Assembly: GCF_004359505.1 (NCBI RefSeq) | Contig: NZ_SCWE01000002.1 | Span: forward strand, 310,001 to 374,000 | DNA from: Macrococcus hajekii | GTDB lineage: Bacteria > Bacillota > Bacilli > Staphylococcales > Staphylococcaceae | Reading direction: 5' to 3' | Length of the DNA stretch: 64,000 nucleotides | Shown: positions 23,137 to 35,479 of the stretch, in pieces | Numbering within the stretch: position 1 is the first letter of the stretch | Layout: every line of letters starts with the position of its first letter | The notes under the pieces: generated by a model | What the model was told of the DNA's origin: nothing | The model's database searches: none | The model's input: the letters and a program-made list of their open reading frames with translations, nothing else | Made by a program: the position numbers and the translations under genes

Positions 23137-24976
23137 CTAAGACTTCACAAGGTAAAGTAATATAAACAGACGTGCCTTTACCTTCCTGGCTGTTGGCCCA
23201 GATACGGCCGTTGTGTGCTTCTACAATCTCTTTACTGATGGCAAGGCCTAGACCTGTTCCACCCATCTTCCGTGTTCTCGCCTTATCGACGCGGAAGAAG
23301 CGATCGAATATTTTATCCACTTTATTCAGCGGGATACCGATTCCGTTATCTTTAATCTGAATCGTCATCCGGTTGAAAAGCAGATTTTGTTTCACATGAA
23401 ATTCCACTTTTTTCTTGCCCTTAGAATACTTCAGCGCGTTTGAAATGACGTTATCAAACACTTGTGTCATCTTATCCGGATCAATCTCTACAAAAATACC
23501 TGATTTAGGTATATCTCGCACAAAGGTCGCAGATTTCCCTTCACTCATCTCGAAGCGATTAATGATTTTATGAATGAACATATTAAAGTCAATCAGCTCA
23601 CGATTCAGTGTTTCATTAGAGTTATCCATTTTAGAGAGCTGCAGCAGATCATTGACTAGACGAATCATGCGGTCAATCTCTTCTCGTGTAACACTCAGGA
23701 ACTGAGGTGCGAGGTCCGCGTTCTGCCATGCCCCTTCTTCCAGCGCTTCGATATAACTGCGCATAGAAGTCAGTGGTGTACGCAGTTCATGTGAAACGTT
23801 CGCCACGAATTCACGACGCTCATTCTCTACATGGTGCTGCTCAGTTACATCATGCAGTACCGCGATATAACCCGTAATAAATCCTGTATCCTGAATAATG
23901 GTCGAGAAACTGACACGGACGATGAGCGGATACTCGCCGTCAATATCAATAATGACGCCGCCGCTATTTTCCTGCAGTTCCTCCAGTGAGTAATGCTCTT
24001 CCATTTTGAGGACATCCAGTACGTGACGACCTTCTATTTCATCATGGTTGACCGTCAGCATACGCAGCGCCATATCATTAACGATACGTACGCGGCCACG
24101 ACGGTCAGTCGCAATGACACCGTCTAACATATGGGTAATGACAGAGTCCAGTCTTCGTTTCTCACTTTCTGTATTCGCCTGCGCTTCCTGTACGCGTTTA
24201 GCGAGGTTATTGAAAGTCAGCGCCAGTTCGCCAATTTCATCGCTACCATATACTTTTACGCGATTGGTATAGTTCCCTTTTGACATCTCGAGCGCCTGAT
24301 TACGCATATCCGAGATAGGTTTTGTAATCGTACGGGCAATGAAAAAACCGAGAAGACCGGTAATCAGTAAAGACAGACCTGTCCCGATGATGAAAATCTG
24401 ATTGATTTTATCGAGCTGCTGGTAGACTGTCTCAATGCTTGATTCAACATGGATTACGCCCATGACTTCATCATTCACTTTAATCGTTTCGTTTTTAACC
24501 CAGACACGCTTCTTGCTTGCGCCTTCTTCTTTCAGCTGAATCTGATCATTGCTCTGTCCGAGTGATAAAGCTTTCTGAATCTGTGTATCTTTATTTTTCT
24601 GGTCGATTGACACACTGTCGGATACTTTACTCGTCGCTATAATCAGCTCATTCGTATTGATAAAACGAATTTCATCAATATCTGAACGTGCCTCACCCAC
24701 GCCGGAGCGTGATGTGTAATCATCAATGATCGATTGTATTTTTCGTTCTGTATTGTCATCATTATTCTCTTTATAAGCTTCGTCTATATCATAAGCCAGC
24801 TGTCTGACCTGGCGTTCAACATTGTCTTTGAAGTTTTCAGTCAACTCTTTTTCAAGATTATTTGTAAAATACAGACCGATAATCTGCATACCAATAATAA
24901 TCAGCAGGACATAGACGACCACAAGTTTAATATGCAGTGATTGTAATTTTTTAATAAAAGCTTGAATATATTTCAT
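23114..24976 (-). CDS. walK: Cell-wall sensor histidine kinase WalK
   Basis: 620 residues. Order: membrane helix (about 17-38), extracellular PAS-like domain, second helix (about 192-213), HAMP, cytosolic PAS ([19 protein letters not shown]), HisKA with the phosphorylated His in [15 protein letters not shown], and HATPase with NALKYS, DNGIGIP and [10 protein letters not shown]. WalK controls autolysins and wall turnover through WalR and is normally essential. walR stop and walK start overlap as TAATG. Confidence 0.98.
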   Translation of the reverse strand: MKYIQAFIKKLQSLHIKLVVVYVLLIIIGMQIIGLYFTNNLEKELTENFKDNVERQVRQLAYDIDEAYKENNDDNTERKIQSIIDDYTSRSGVGEARSDIDEIRFINTNELIIATSKVSDSVSIDQKNKDTQIQKALSLGQSNDQIQLKEEGASKKRVWVKNETIKVNDEVMGVIHVESSIETVYQQLDKINQIFIIGTGLSLLITGLLGFFIARTITKPISDMRNQALEMSKGNYTNRVKVYGSDEIGELALTFNNLAKRVQEAQANTESEKRRLDSVITHMLDGVIATDRRGRVRIVNDMALRMLTVNHDEIEGRHVLDVLKMEEHYSLEELQENSGGVIIDIDGEYPLIVRVSFSTIIQDTGFITGYIAVLHDVTEQHHVENERREFVANVSHELRTPLTSMRSYIEALEEGAWQNADLAPQFLSVTREEIDRMIRLVNDLLQLSKMDNSNETLNRELIDFNMFIHKIINRFEMSEGKSATFVRDIPKSGIFVEIDPDKMTQVFDNVISNALKYSKGKKKVEFHVKQNLLFNRMTIQIKDNGIGIPLNKVDKIFDRFFRVDKARTRKMGGTGLGLAISKEIVEAHNGRIWANSQEGKGTSVYITLPCEVLDDGDWDV

Positions 24977-25680
24977 TATTTTTCTTGTGACTGTAAGAAG
25001 TAGCCGACACCGCGTCGAGTGACGATGTATTCAGGATGTGAAGCATCATCTTCAATCTTTTCTCTTAAACGACGGATCGTCACATCAACCGTTCTTACAT
25101 CTCCAAAATAATCATAGCCCCAGACTGTCTGAAGCAAATGTTCACGTGTCATAACCTGACCGATATGGCGCGCTAAATAGTGGAACAATTCGAACTCACG
25201 ATGCGTCAGTTCAATGCTTTCACCGCGCTTTTTAATGGAATAAGCATCTGGATAGACCGTGATATCTTTAATGACAATATCATTAGTCTCTTCTTTTTCT
25301 TCAGACTGAGCCTGCGTGTAGTGACGACGTAGATTCGCTTTAACACGTGCAATCAGTTCACGCGTGCTGAACGGTTTTGTCACATAGTCATCTGCGCCCA
25401 GTTCAAGCCCGAGCACTTTATCAATTTCTGAGTCTTTAGCTGTCAGCATGATAATCGGCATATCATATTTTTTGCGGACTTCACGACAGACTTCCATACC
25501 GTCGCGACCAGGCAGCATGATATCAAGCAGCACAATATCAGGTTGTATTTCATAGATCAGCTCTACTGCGTCATCCCCGTCATAAGCGACATGTACATCG
25601 TAACCTTCTTTTTTCAGGTTAAATTCCAGAATATCTGCAATCGGTTTTTCATCATCTACTACGACTATTTTTCGTGCCAT
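24976..25680 (-). CDS. walR: Cell-wall response regulator WalR
   Basis: 234 residues, OmpR/PhoB type: receiver with phospho-acceptor Asp in [14 protein letters not shown], Lys in [10 protein letters not shown], and winged-helix domain ending [17 protein letters not shown] and RRGVGYFL. The frame can begin with TTG at 25686, but ATG 25680 ([11 protein letters not shown]) is the family start with AGAGG at fitting distance. First gene of the operon walR-walK-yycH-yycI-yycJ. Confidence 0.98.
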   Translation of the reverse strand: MARKIVVVDDEKPIADILEFNLKKEGYDVHVAYDGDDAVELIYEIQPDIVLLDIMLPGRDGMEVCREVRKKYDMPIIMLTAKDSEIDKVLGLELGADDYVTKPFSTRELIARVKANLRRHYTQAQSEEKEETNDIVIKDITVYPDAYSIKKRGESIELTHREFELFHYLARHIGQVMTREHLLQTVWGYDYFGDVRTVDVTIRRLREKIEDDASHPEYIVTRRGVGYFLQSQEK

Positions 25681-25763
25681 ACGCAACCTCTTCTCTTTAG
25701 AGTTTCATCTACTAACCTCTAATTTACCATTTTTAAGTCTTTTTTTCTATCTACTAATCCACA

Positions 25764-25794
25764 ACAAAAAAAGACATGCAGCAACTGCATGTCT
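25764..25794 (-). terminator. Terminator of the tRNA operon
   Basis: AGACATGCAG pairs with CTGCATGTCT around CAA, followed on the minus strand by TTTTTTTG. Confidence 0.85.
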
Positions 25795-25800
25795 CTAGAG

Positions 25801-25873
25801 CGGTCCCGACCGGGATCGAACCGGCGATCTCCTGCGTGACAGGCAGGCATGTTAACCGCTACACCACGGGACC
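25801..25873 (-). tRNA. tRNA-Asp (GTC)
   Basis: Complete cloverleaf: acceptor GGTCCCG/CGGGACC with G discriminator, anticodon loop CTGTCAC (anticodon GTC), and TTCGATC in the T loop. CCA is not encoded. Follows tRNA-Glu by 17 bp in one transcript. Confidence 0.95.
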
Positions 25874-25890
25874 TAAAGCTATTTAAATGG

Positions 25891-25962
25891 TGACCCCTAC
25901 GGGATTCGAACCCGTGTTACCGCCGTGAAAGGGCGGTGTCTTAACCGCTTGACCAAGGGGCC
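25891..25962 (-). tRNA. tRNA-Glu (TTC)
   Basis: Acceptor GGCCCCT pairs with AGGGGTC, anticodon loop CTTTCAC (anticodon TTC), T loop TTCGAAT. CCA is not encoded. First of the two-tRNA operon, at the place usual for staphylococci between purA and walR. Confidence 0.95.
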
Positions 25963-26131
25963 ATTATTTTTTTAGCACAAGATTGATTATAGCATGTGTT
26001 ATGATTAACTGACAACAGTATTTTTAAAAAAAGTTTAAAAAAATTGAAAAATATCAAAAAAATCTAGTTTCTGAAATTTCACTTTATTCTATATAGTATA
26101 ATAGAGAGAGCAATTAGAAAAGAGGGATGCT

Positions 26132-27013
26132 ATGTCAGAATTAACCATTGAAAAAATCCATAAGAGACTGCCGCTAAAAGAGAAAATCAAGCGCTTTGTC
26201 ATGATTACAATCGGTGCGCTTCTGATGGCGGTAGCGCTCGAACTATTTCTTGTGCCGAATGCCGTACTGGACGGTGGTATTGTAGGTATCTCAATTATTA
26301 CTAGTCATCTAGCCGGTCTTCCACTCGGACTTTTCATCTTCATCTTTAACTTACCTTTCTTTTTCCTTGGCTATAAGCAGATCGGTCGCTCTTTTGCCTT
26401 CTCCACTATTTATGGCATCGTGGTATTATCAATCGCGACTGCTTTTTTACATCCTGTGCCACCCTTCATTGAAGAGAAGTTCCTTGTGACGATTTTCGGG
26501 GGTGCTATTTTAGGCCTTGGTGTAGGTCTCGTCATCCGTTACGGTGGATCGCTTGATGGGACAGAAATATTAGCTATTTTAATCAGTGGTAAGACTCCTT
26601 TTTCTGTTGGTGAAATCGTGATGGTCATCAATTTCTTTATATTTATTGCCGCAGGTTTTGTTTTTACCTGGGAATCCGCTATGTATTCAGTGATTGCTTA
26701 TTTTATTGCTTTCAAAGCGATTGATATTGTTCAGCTCGGTCTTGATGAATCAAAGTCAGTCTGGATCATCAGTGATCAGTATGAAGAAATTGGTGATGCC
26801 ATCAATGCACGGTTAGGTCGAGGCGTGACTTACCTGACAGGTGAGGGTGCTTATACCGGAGAAGACAAAAAAGTGATTTTCGTGGTAATCACCCGTCTTG
26901 AGGAATATAAGCTGAAAGATATAATCAACCACTTTGATGAATCTGCATTCGTTGCGATTGGTAACGTCTCAGAAGTTAAAGGCGGTCATTTCAAAAAACG
27001 AAATATTCATTAA
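26132..27013 (+). CDS. YitT-family membrane protein (DUF161/DUF2179)
   Basis: 293 residues: five hydrophobic segments in the first ~200 residues (TIGALLMAVALELFLVPNAV, then GLPLGLFIFIFNLPFFFLGY and others) and a soluble C-terminal DUF2179 domain (VIFVVITRLEEYKLKDIINH). Function in staphylococci not established; relatives are suspected transporters. A TATAAT -10 lies at 26097-26102. Convergent with purA. Confidence 0.93.
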   Translation: MSELTIEKIHKRLPLKEKIKRFVMITIGALLMAVALELFLVPNAVLDGGIVGISIITSHLAGLPLGLFIFIFNLPFFFLGYKQIGRSFAFSTIYGIVVLSIATAFLHPVPPFIEEKFLVTIFGGAILGLGVGLVIRYGGSLDGTEILAILISGKTPFSVGEIVMVINFFIFIAAGFVFTWESAMYSVIAYFIAFKAIDIVQLGLDESKSVWIISDQYEEIGDAINARLGRGVTYLTGEGAYTGEDKKVIFVVITRLEEYKLKDIINHFDESAFVAIGNVSEVKGGHFKKRNIH

Positions 27014-27015
27014 AA

Positions 27016-27039
27016 AAAAGAGCTCAGATGAGCTCTTTT
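27016..27039. terminator. Bidirectional terminator between yitT-like gene and purA
   Basis: AAAAGAGCTC pairs with GAGCTCTTTT around AGAT. A-runs and T-runs on both sides serve both convergent genes; it overlaps the purA stop codon. Confidence 0.8.
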
Positions 27040-28327
27040 AATTTTGCCATAAATCTTCCAGCAGATTCGTCTGCGTACGGTCAGGACCGACTGAGAAGAT
27101 AGAAATTTTAACGTCACAAAGTTCCGAGATACGTTCTAAGTAACGGCGTGCATTATCAGGTAACTCATCAAGTGATTTACATGATGTCACATCTTCTGTC
27201 CAACCTGGTAATTCTTCAAAGATAGGTTTACAGCGTTTTAAGTTGTTTAAGTTCGCAGGATATTCAGTAATCTCTTCACCATCGAGCTCATAGGCTGTAC
27301 AGATTTTCACTGTATCAAGACCTGTCAGTACATCGATTGAGTTAATGGATAAGTCTGTAATCCCACTCACACGACGTGAGTGACGTAATACGACTGAATC
27401 GAACCAGCCAACACGACGTGGACGGCCTGTTGTTGTACCATACTCACGGCCCACTTCACGGATGTGATGTCCATCTGTGTCAAATAATTCAGTCGGGAAT
27501 GGACCATCACCGACACGTGAAGTATAGGCTTTACATACACCGATAACACGATCAACGAAAGTCGGACCTACACCCGTACCTACCGTTACGTTACCTGCGA
27601 TTGGATTACTTGATGTAACGAATGGATATGTACCATGGTCGATATCCAGCATAACGCCTTGCGCGCCTTCAAATAGAACTTTTTCGTCTGCCTGGAATGC
27701 ATCATCGAGTACTTTTGAGATGTCAGTGACATACTGTGCTAAACGTTGACCTGCAGCATAATATTCATCAAAAATCTCTTCGAATTTAAAGCCTTCTGCA
27801 TTGAACATTTTTTCGAACAATTCATTTTTAGCAGCCAGATTCGTTTTCAGCATTGTTTCAAACGTTTCTTTATCCAGTAAATCTGCCATACGGATACCGA
27901 TACGTTGAACTTTATCGACATAAGCAGGGCCGATACCTTTTTTAGTCGTACCGATTTTATTATCACCGCGCTTTTCTTCTTCCAGTTCATCCTGTTTCAG
28001 ATGATAAGGTAGAATCACTTGTGCACGATTAGAAATACGCAAGTTATCCGTAGAAATTCCGCGTTCGTTCAGTGCGTCCAACTCTTTAAGTAAAGCCACT
28101 GGATCCACTACTACACCGTTACCGATGACTGATAATTTATCAGAATAGAAGATACCTGACGGCACTAAATGTAATTTATATGTTTCCCCGCCGAATTTAA
28201 TTGTATGCCCTGCATTATTACCGCCTGAAAAACGTGCGATAACTGTTGCTTGTTCTGCTAAGAAGTCTGTGATTTTGCCTTTACCTTCGTCTCCCCATTG
28301 TGTACCAACAACTACGATAGATGACAT
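27038..28327 (-). CDS. purA: Adenylosuccinate synthetase
   Basis: 429 residues, standard length. [14 protein letters not shown] at the N-terminus is the GTP/IMP loop, and GIGPAYVDK and [12 protein letters not shown] are conserved active-site stretches. It joins IMP and aspartate on the way to AMP. GGAGGT gives the ATG at 28327; the extra upstream codons to 28387 are not translated. A PurR-box-like sequence lies upstream at 28391. Confidence 0.98.
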   Translation of the reverse strand: MSSIVVVGTQWGDEGKGKITDFLAEQATVIARFSGGNNAGHTIKFGGETYKLHLVPSGIFYSDKLSVIGNGVVVDPVALLKELDALNERGISTDNLRISNRAQVILPYHLKQDELEEEKRGDNKIGTTKKGIGPAYVDKVQRIGIRMADLLDKETFETMLKTNLAAKNELFEKMFNAEGFKFEEIFDEYYAAGQRLAQYVTDISKVLDDAFQADEKVLFEGAQGVMLDIDHGTYPFVTSSNPIAGNVTVGTGVGPTFVDRVIGVCKAYTSRVGDGPFPTELFDTDGHHIREVGREYGTTTGRPRRVGWFDSVVLRHSRRVSGITDLSINSIDVLTGLDTVKICTAYELDGEEITEYPANLNNLKRCKPIFEELPGWTEDVTSCKSLDELPDNARRYLERISELCDVKISIFSVGPDRTQTNLLEDLWQN

Positions 28328-28390
28328 TCTTGCACCTCCAAATTTTATAACCTTAGCCATTTTAACAATTAATAGGGCAAAAATCAAACG

Positions 28391-28403
28391 AAATCCGAAC
28401 GTT
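28391..28403 (+). promoter_or_regulatory. PurBox-like sequence upstream of purA
   Basis: AAATCCGAACGTT matches the Firmicute PurBox AWWWCCGAACWWT at 12 of 13 positions, 64 bp before the purA start. A clear second box was not found, so PurR control is suggested rather than shown. Confidence 0.5.
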
Positions 28404-28545
28404 TAAAATGTAAATTTTTGAATTCTAATATCATTCTGTCATTCAGCAATAAATAGTTAAAACCCTTTAATATCAATATATCAGGTCCTTTATGCATTAA
28501 ATATCAATACAGACATCCATCAGATAGACACTGTTAAAAAGCATT

Positions 28546-28592
28546 AAAAAACGTACATTAATATTTATTAATAAAATAATGTACGTTTTTTA
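28546..28592 (-). terminator. Terminator after dnaB
   Basis: AAAAAACGTACATTA pairs with TAATGTACGTTTTTT across a 16-base loop; T-runs occur on both strands. Confidence 0.75.
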
Positions 28593-28601
28593 ATGTGTTA
28601 T

Positions 28602-29996
28602 TTAATTTTCATAACCTTCATATTCATAGCTGATATCAGCGAATTTATTATATTGTTTCATGAAATTAAGCTTTACAGTACCTGTCGGACCGTTACGCTG
28701 TTTAGCAATAATAATCTCAATTTCACCGTTCTCATCTTGTACGCCTGCATCAACTACTTCCTCGCCGTCTTCATTATTTCCCCGGTTATAATAATCATCC
28801 CGGTAAAGGAAGGCGACAATATCTGCATCCTGTTCGATTGAACCTGATTCACGAATATCACTCATCATCGGACGCTTATCCTGTCTCTGCTCCACGCCAC
28901 GCGATAATTGACTGAGGGCAATAACCGGACATTCAAGTTCACGAGCCAGCGATTTCAGCATACGAGAGATTTCGGATACTTCTTGCTGACGATTATCTGA
29001 ACTACGGGCACCTGAACCTTGAATCAACTGTAAATAGTCAATAAGAATCATATCGAGACCATATTCCTGTTTCAGACGACGGCACTTCGCACGGATATCA
29101 GTAATACGGATACCAGGTGTATCATCAATAAAGATTTTCGTACGAGATAACTTACCGACTGCAACAGTGAATCGGTTCCAGTCCTCATTCTCCATTGTAC
29201 CTGTACGTAGTCTGTTGGAATCCACATTGCCTGTACTACAGATCATCCGCGTTGCCAGCTGGTCTGCTCCCATCTCAAGTGAGAAGATAGCAACAGAATA
29301 GTTATTGTCGTGCGTCGCAACTTGCTGCGCGATATTCAGTGCAAAAGCTGTCTTACCGACAGAAGGACGAGCCGCAATGATAATCAGATCGTTGCGGTTA
29401 AATCCTGCTGTCATCTTATCAAGGTCACGATAACCTGTTGGAATACCGGGCGTCTGTCCTTGATTACGGTCCAGCTCCTCAGCATTTTCGAAGACGACCT
29501 GCAGAATATCTCTGATACTCTGAAAACCCTCTGTCCCCCGATCAGCAGAAATATTCATAATCCGCTTCTCAGCATCACTGAGCAGCGATTCGAGTTCTAG
29601 TTCATTGTTATAGCCATCCTTGGCAATCGAGTCTGCTACATTGATCAGCTGACGTTTTACAGCATCATTAAAAACAATTTCAGTATAGAAATCAATATTG
29701 CGTGTCGTCGGGACGAAACCTGACAACTCAATCAAATACTGAGGGCCTCCCGATTCATCAAGTGTGCCCTCTTTTGTCATCTGATCGGTCAGTGTCACAA
29801 TATCGACTTCTGTATTTTTCTCTGCAAGAGAGAGCATAGCCTGGAAGATATGCTGATGACTTCTGCGATAAAAATGCTGCGGTAAAAGTTTCTCAAGCGT
29901 TGGAATCAACAGCTCAGGATTCAGCAGAATGGCACCGAGAACAGATTGTTCTGCCTCATTATGATGCGGCATCTGCTGTGTTTGATAGTCCTCCAT
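28602..29996 (-). CDS. dnaB: Replicative DNA helicase
   Basis: 464 residues. N-terminal helicase-loader domain (PHHNEAEQSVLGAILLNPEL), RecA-type motor with Walker A ARPSVGKTAFALN, and DYLQLIQG (Walker B). The hexameric 5'-3' helicase of the replisome (DnaC in Bacillus naming). Cotranscribed behind rplI with a 15-bp gap. Confidence 0.97.
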   Translation of the reverse strand: MEDYQTQQMPHHNEAEQSVLGAILLNPELLIPTLEKLLPQHFYRRSHQHIFQAMLSLAEKNTEVDIVTLTDQMTKEGTLDESGGPQYLIELSGFVPTTRNIDFYTEIVFNDAVKRQLINVADSIAKDGYNNELELESLLSDAEKRIMNISADRGTEGFQSIRDILQVVFENAEELDRNQGQTPGIPTGYRDLDKMTAGFNRNDLIIIAARPSVGKTAFALNIAQQVATHDNNYSVAIFSLEMGADQLATRMICSTGNVDSNRLRTGTMENEDWNRFTVAVGKLSRTKIFIDDTPGIRITDIRAKCRRLKQEYGLDMILIDYLQLIQGSGARSSDNRQQEVSEISRMLKSLARELECPVIALSQLSRGVEQRQDKRPMMSDIRESGSIEQDADIVAFLYRDDYYNRGNNEDGEEVVDAGVQDENGEIEIIIAKQRNGPTGTVKLNFMKQYNKFADISYEYEGYEN

Positions 29997-30011
29997 CCAT
30001 GCCCCTCCTTC

Positions 30012-30458
30012 TTACATTTCTGTTACGTGTACTTTCAATGTCCCAGAAACTTGATTGTGCAGTTTCACAGGCACATTTGTATAGCCTAGACTTCTGATAC
30101 CATCCGGCAGATCCATTTTACGTTTATCAAGTTTAATGCCGTGCTGTTCTTTCAATGCTTCAACGATCTGTTTCGTACTCACTGAGCCGAAAAGACGACC
30201 GCCTTCACCTGATTTGGCTTTAACTTCTACTTCAAGTGCCTCAATTTTCTCTTTTAAGTTCTGAGCATCGATTAAGTGCTGTTCTTTATCTTTTTCGATA
30301 CGTTCATTTTGTGCAGCCAGCTGCTTCAGATTACCTGGTGTTGCTTCTACTGCATAATTATTTTTCAGGAGAAAGTTGTTCGCGTAACCGACTGGCACTT
30401 CTTTCACTTCACCTTTTTTACCTTTACCTTTAACATCCTGTTTGAAAATAACTTTCAT
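30012..30458 (-). CDS. rplI: Ribosomal protein bL9
   Basis: 148 residues: the N-terminal [20 protein letters not shown] with [14 protein letters not shown] is the L9 signature, followed by the long helix and C-terminal domain. 50S subunit protein influencing frame maintenance. Overlaps the gdpP stop by one base (TAATG). Confidence 0.98.
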   Translation of the reverse strand: MKVIFKQDVKGKGKKGEVKEVPVGYANNFLLKNNYAVEATPGNLKQLAAQNERIEKDKEQHLIDAQNLKEKIEALEVEVKAKSGEGGRLFGSVSTKQIVEALKEQHGIKLDKRKMDLPDGIRSLGYTNVPVKLHNQVSGTLKVHVTEM

Positions 30459-32428
30459 TATTCTTCACTCCTTCTAAATTGTTCAGCGATAGCATCTTCC
30501 AAGTCCAGAAGTGCTGTCTCAATCGAAATACCTTTTAACTGAGTGGCTGCATTAGATAAGTGTCCACCACCACCCAGTGCTTCCATCACAAGCTGGACAT
30601 TAATTTCACCTAATGAACGAGCTGAGATACCTACAATATCGTCCGCACGTCGTGCCACAACAAATGAAGCCTCTACACCATTAATACTCAGCAGTTCGTC
30701 AGCAGTCTGTGCAATCGTGACTGGATCATAGATAGTCTGCTCATCACCGTGAGCAACAGCAATCCCATCTGTGCCGAGCTGAACGGTTTTAATCAAGTCA
30801 CTTCGCTGCAGATACGTCTCCATATTATCCTTCAGGAAGTGCTGACAGAGAATCGTATCAGCGCCGTGACTTCTCAGATAGCTCGCCGCATCGAATGTCC
30901 GTGAACCTGTTCTCAGCGTAAAGTTACGTGTATCCACGATAATACCTGCCAGCATGACCGTAGATTCAAGACGTGTCAACTTATGTTCCTCAGGCTGGTA
31001 TTCCAGTAGTTCGGTCACAAGTTCTGCTGTTGAACTTGCATAAGGTTCCATATAGATCAACAGAGGGCTGGAGATGAAATCTTCTCCTCGTCTATGATGG
31101 TCGATCACCACTTTACGTGATGCCTTATTTAGAATATTTTCATCGATAACCATATCCGGTTTATGCGTGTCCACTACCACGAGCGTCGTCCGGTTAGTCA
31201 TCAGTGACCAGGCTTCATCTGAAGTGATGAAAACTTCCTTCAGTTCCGGTTTCTCTTCGATTTCCAGCATGACTCGACTGAGGGTCTCATCGATATCATA
31301 GGAATTCAGTACGATATAAGCATTTAGATTATTCATACGGGCAAAACGTGCGACACCAATGGCTGCACCAATGGCATCCATATCAGGACGTTTATGACCC
31401 ATAATAATAACGTTATCGCCTTCTATCAGAATATCTCGAAGAGCATGAGAGATAACGCGGGCTCGTACTCTTGTTCGTTTCTCCATCGGATTCGTCTTAC
31501 CACCGAAGAAGCGTACACCGCCCGCTGTATTCTTAATAGCGACCTGGTCTCCGCCGCGACCTAGAGCAAGGTCTAAACTCGACTGCGCCAGTTCGCCAAG
31601 TGTGATGAGGTCATCAGTGCCTTCACCAATCCCCACGCTTAACGTTAAATGTGTTTTCTTCTCGCGACTTTTCTCACGGATGCGGTCCAGTAAGTTAAAC
31701 TTCGTACTCTCAAGTTCTGCCAGGATACGATTATTCAAAAAGATCACGAATTGATCAGATGAAAAACGTTTGACATAAATATGATTTTCCGCCGCCCACT
31801 GATTAATTTCATTGGTCATCATACTATTCATTTCTGTACGATTCGCATCGCTCATATTCTGTGTGATTTCATCATAGTTATCGAGGAACAGCATACCCAC
31901 AACGGGCTTAGATTTCTCAAACACTTCAAATGTCTCAACGCGTTCTGTCTCATCCAGAAAATAAAGCATGTGTGTGTCAGCAGCATATCTGACTTTGAAT
32001 TTCGTTTCTTTATATTGAGCATGTACTTCAACGACACCGTCAATCTTCAGCTGATTGAGTAAATTAGGGAAAATTTCATTGATGGAATCAGATAGAATCG
32101 GCCGGTCGATTTTCTCCCGGATAAACTGGTTATACCATTCTACCTTATCTGACTCATCCAGCAGAATCATACCGATGGGAATCTCATTGATAGCAATCTT
32201 ATTACCGCGACTTACTTTAACCGCAATGTTATCTAAATAAAGTTCGCTACGGATCAAACTCTTCTTAAGCATCAAACCTGTTATTACCACAATGAAAATA
32301 ACGATAACACCTGCTAGTGCAGCCATAAGAGGATGTACTGTAAAAAGCAGTCCGATTAGAATAAAGACTAGAAGACTCATCACAATGAAAGGTGTGATCA
32401 ATGTCTGTCTCATATATTTACGGTCCAT
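30458..32428 (-). CDS. gdpP: Cyclic-di-AMP phosphodiesterase GdpP
   Basis: 656 residues: two N-terminal membrane helices, a PAS-like domain, a degenerate GGDEF domain (about 170-300), and DHH/DHHA1 phosphodiesterase ([35 protein letters not shown], and C-terminal GGGGH). It hydrolyses c-di-AMP in the membrane-bound state; loss-of-function mutations raise beta-lactam tolerance in staphylococci. The frame is intact. Confidence 0.97.
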   Translation of the reverse strand: MDRKYMRQTLITPFIVMSLLVFILIGLLFTVHPLMAALAGVIVIFIVVITGLMLKKSLIRSELYLDNIAVKVSRGNKIAINEIPIGMILLDESDKVEWYNQFIREKIDRPILSDSINEIFPNLLNQLKIDGVVEVHAQYKETKFKVRYAADTHMLYFLDETERVETFEVFEKSKPVVGMLFLDNYDEITQNMSDANRTEMNSMMTNEINQWAAENHIYVKRFSSDQFVIFLNNRILAELESTKFNLLDRIREKSREKKTHLTLSVGIGEGTDDLITLGELAQSSLDLALGRGGDQVAIKNTAGGVRFFGGKTNPMEKRTRVRARVISHALRDILIEGDNVIIMGHKRPDMDAIGAAIGVARFARMNNLNAYIVLNSYDIDETLSRVMLEIEEKPELKEVFITSDEAWSLMTNRTTLVVVDTHKPDMVIDENILNKASRKVVIDHHRRGEDFISSPLLIYMEPYASSTAELVTELLEYQPEEHKLTRLESTVMLAGIIVDTRNFTLRTGSRTFDAASYLRSHGADTILCQHFLKDNMETYLQRSDLIKTVQLGTDGIAVAHGDEQTIYDPVTIAQTADELLSINGVEASFVVARRADDIVGISARSLGEINVQLVMEALGGGGHLSNAATQLKGISIETALLDLEDAIAEQFRRSEE

Positions 32429-32442
32429 TTCTTTTCCTCCTA

Positions 32443-33354
32443 TTACGGTTTAATTCTCGTCTTGATTCGGAATATCAGGTCCAGTATACCGAAGAACTGG
32501 GTCACCGGCGCCATTAGAAAGGCTAATACAAAAAGTAATACTTTTACAAAGGATGGCATCCTTTTAACCTTCAGAAAGAAGCTGAGGAGCGATAAACCTT
32601 GAATGAACATAATCCATTCTAACACATACTTTAAGTTGACGACTATCCCGAGCAGAACAACATCTTCTGGTGATAGGAACCAACCTGTGATACTTGCTGC
32701 AAAATATAAATAAAGGGCTATTTTAGGCATCTGCCATAAATACAGCGGACGAAAATTCGGTGTTGCCACTTTTAATTTACGCAGCAGTGGTAACGTGATG
32801 ACCAGCGTCAGTAGTATAAGTAAAAATAGATTAAAGATAATCAGTCCTGGTACTTGAAGCTGCATAGCATCCAGCGCTGAGTTAAATAAAGTGACATTTT
32901 CACGTGTAATATTCCCGTTTTCAATCTCACTTTTCGCAAGTGTTTCATATACTTCTTTCAGCTCACCGAACCATTTCTTAGTCGTCGGCATCATATCCGT
33001 CAGCTGGAGAAAGATAATGGAGAGGAGTACGTACATGCTGAGTAAGGCAGTCATCGTGAATAACATCAATTCACGTGATACGCGACTGGTTAATAAATAG
33101 CCAAGTATATAACTCATAATCAGAATAGCTAATATCATCTGAAAGGCTACAATCGTCATAAAAATCATCGAAATAAGGGTCACAATCGCTGCCATCACAT
33201 AAAATGAAGGGCGGCTTTTCATATAGAGATAAGTACCCGGAATTAGTGAAAAGGGGGCGATGAGTATAATGAGCCCTGGTCCCACATTGATCAGAAAAGC
33301 GATAGCAAGCAAAATCAATGTGATAATACTTGTCTTCAGGAAATCAATCTTCAA
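32443..33354 (-). CDS. DUF2232 membrane protein (YybS family)
   Basis: About 303 residues with eight or so hydrophobic segments (SIITLILLAIAFLINVGPGL and later MAPVTQFFGILDLIF). Usual partner upstream of gdpP; role unknown. The frame is open to a TTG at 33423, but the TTG at 33354 (LKIDFLKTS) follows GAAAGAGAG and matches the family start better. Start uncertain. Confidence 0.88.
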   Translation of the reverse strand: MKIDFLKTSIITLILLAIAFLINVGPGLIILIAPFSLIPGTYLYMKSRPSFYVMAAIVTLISMIFMTIVAFQMILAILIMSYILGYLLTSRVSRELMLFTMTALLSMYVLLSIIFLQLTDMMPTTKKWFGELKEVYETLAKSEIENGNITRENVTLFNSALDAMQLQVPGLIIFNLFLLILLTLVITLPLLRKLKVATPNFRPLYLWQMPKIALYLYFAASITGWFLSPEDVVLLGIVVNLKYVLEWIMFIQGLSLLSFFLKVKRMPSFVKVLLFVLAFLMAPVTQFFGILDLIFRIKTRIKP

Positions 33355-33445
33355 ATTAAAAACTCTCTTTCTCAGTTGAATTTCATACCTTTCTATTTTA
33401 CAACTATTAGGGCGTTTGCTCAATGTATCTCACTTTATCACAAAA

Positions 33446-33471
33446 AAGACCGGAACAAATGTCCCGGTCTT
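33446..33471 (-). terminator. Terminator of the yceI-like gene
   Basis: AAGACCGG pairs with CCGGTCTT, followed on the minus strand by TTTT. Confidence 0.75.
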
Positions 33472-33488
33472 GTGTATAAAATATTGAT

Positions 33489-34004
33489 TTAAGCTTCGAT
33501 TGTAAATTCTGCGCCCACTTCGAAGTCAACATCTTTACCGACCATTACGCCGCCTGTTTCAAGCGCCTGGTTCCAAGTGATGCCATATTTCTCGCGGTTG
33601 ATTTTACCTTTAACGATAACACCTGTTACTTCGCCATCTGTCATAGGGTTTTTAGATACACCGTTATGCTGCACATCGAATGTTTCTTCGTGTGTCTCGC
33701 CTTTAATTGTTAAATCACCTGTAATTGTTGAATCAGTGATAGATTTTGATACGAATGTGATTTCAGGATATTGTTCAGCATCGAAGAAATCAGCTGATTT
33801 TAAGTGTCCGTCACGGTCAGCATTTCTTGTATCGATTGAATCTACTTTTACTGAGCCTTTAAGCTGTAATGAAGATGTGTCATTCGCATCTCCCGTTAAT
33901 TCTCCATCGAATGAAGTAAATTCACCTTTTACTTTTGATACCATTAAATGTTTGATAGAAAATGCTACTGAACTGTGTACTGGATCTAATTTGAAGTTTG
34001 TCAT
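33489..34004 (-). CDS. YceI-family lipid-binding protein
   Basis: 171 residues from MTNFKLDPVHSSVAFSIKHL, a lipocalin-like YceI domain (DANFFDAEQYPEI-like FFDAEQYPEITFVSK, and GKINREKYGITWNQ). It binds isoprenoid-type lipids in relatives and lacks a signal peptide here, so it is cytosolic. The frame runs upstream through the palindrome to 34073, but AGAGGTT before ATG 34004 marks the start. Position next to serS is where hutH/azlC genes sit in S. aureus. Confidence 0.92.
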   Translation of the reverse strand: MTNFKLDPVHSSVAFSIKHLMVSKVKGEFTSFDGELTGDANDTSSLQLKGSVKVDSIDTRNADRDGHLKSADFFDAEQYPEITFVSKSITDSTITGDLTIKGETHEETFDVQHNGVSKNPMTDGEVTGVIVKGKINREKYGITWNQALETGGVMVGKDVDFEVGAEFTIEA

Positions 34005-34030
34005 TTGAATAACCTCTTTCGTCTTTGTTT

Positions 34031-34057
34031 TATTTGATATATTTAATATATCAAATA
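34031..34057. promoter_or_regulatory. 27-bp palindrome upstream of the yceI-like gene
   Basis: TATTTGATATATT, a central T, and AATATATCAAATA. This size and symmetry is typical of MarR-type operators. Regulator not identified in the window. Confidence 0.6.
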
Positions 34058-34143
34058 TATTTTTTATATTCAAGGATAAAGTCTTTATTTTTTAAATTTA
34101 TGATTTCTACTCTTTATTTACTCTTTTTAAATGCCATCGTTCA

Positions 34144-34177
34144 CCGAAAAAAATCCCTCTATCAATTGATAGAGGGA
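34144..34177 (-). terminator. Terminator of serS
   Basis: TCCCTCTATCAA followed directly by TTGATAGAGGGA, then a minus-strand T-run (TTTTTTT). Confidence 0.85.
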
Positions 34178-34183
34178 CCTGAA

Positions 34184-35470
<1,287 letters not shown>

Positions 35471-35479
35471 TCATTTTTA

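Noticed and set aside
30458-32428. gdpP inactivation (beta-lactam tolerance)
   Set aside because: Frame and DHH motifs are complete.
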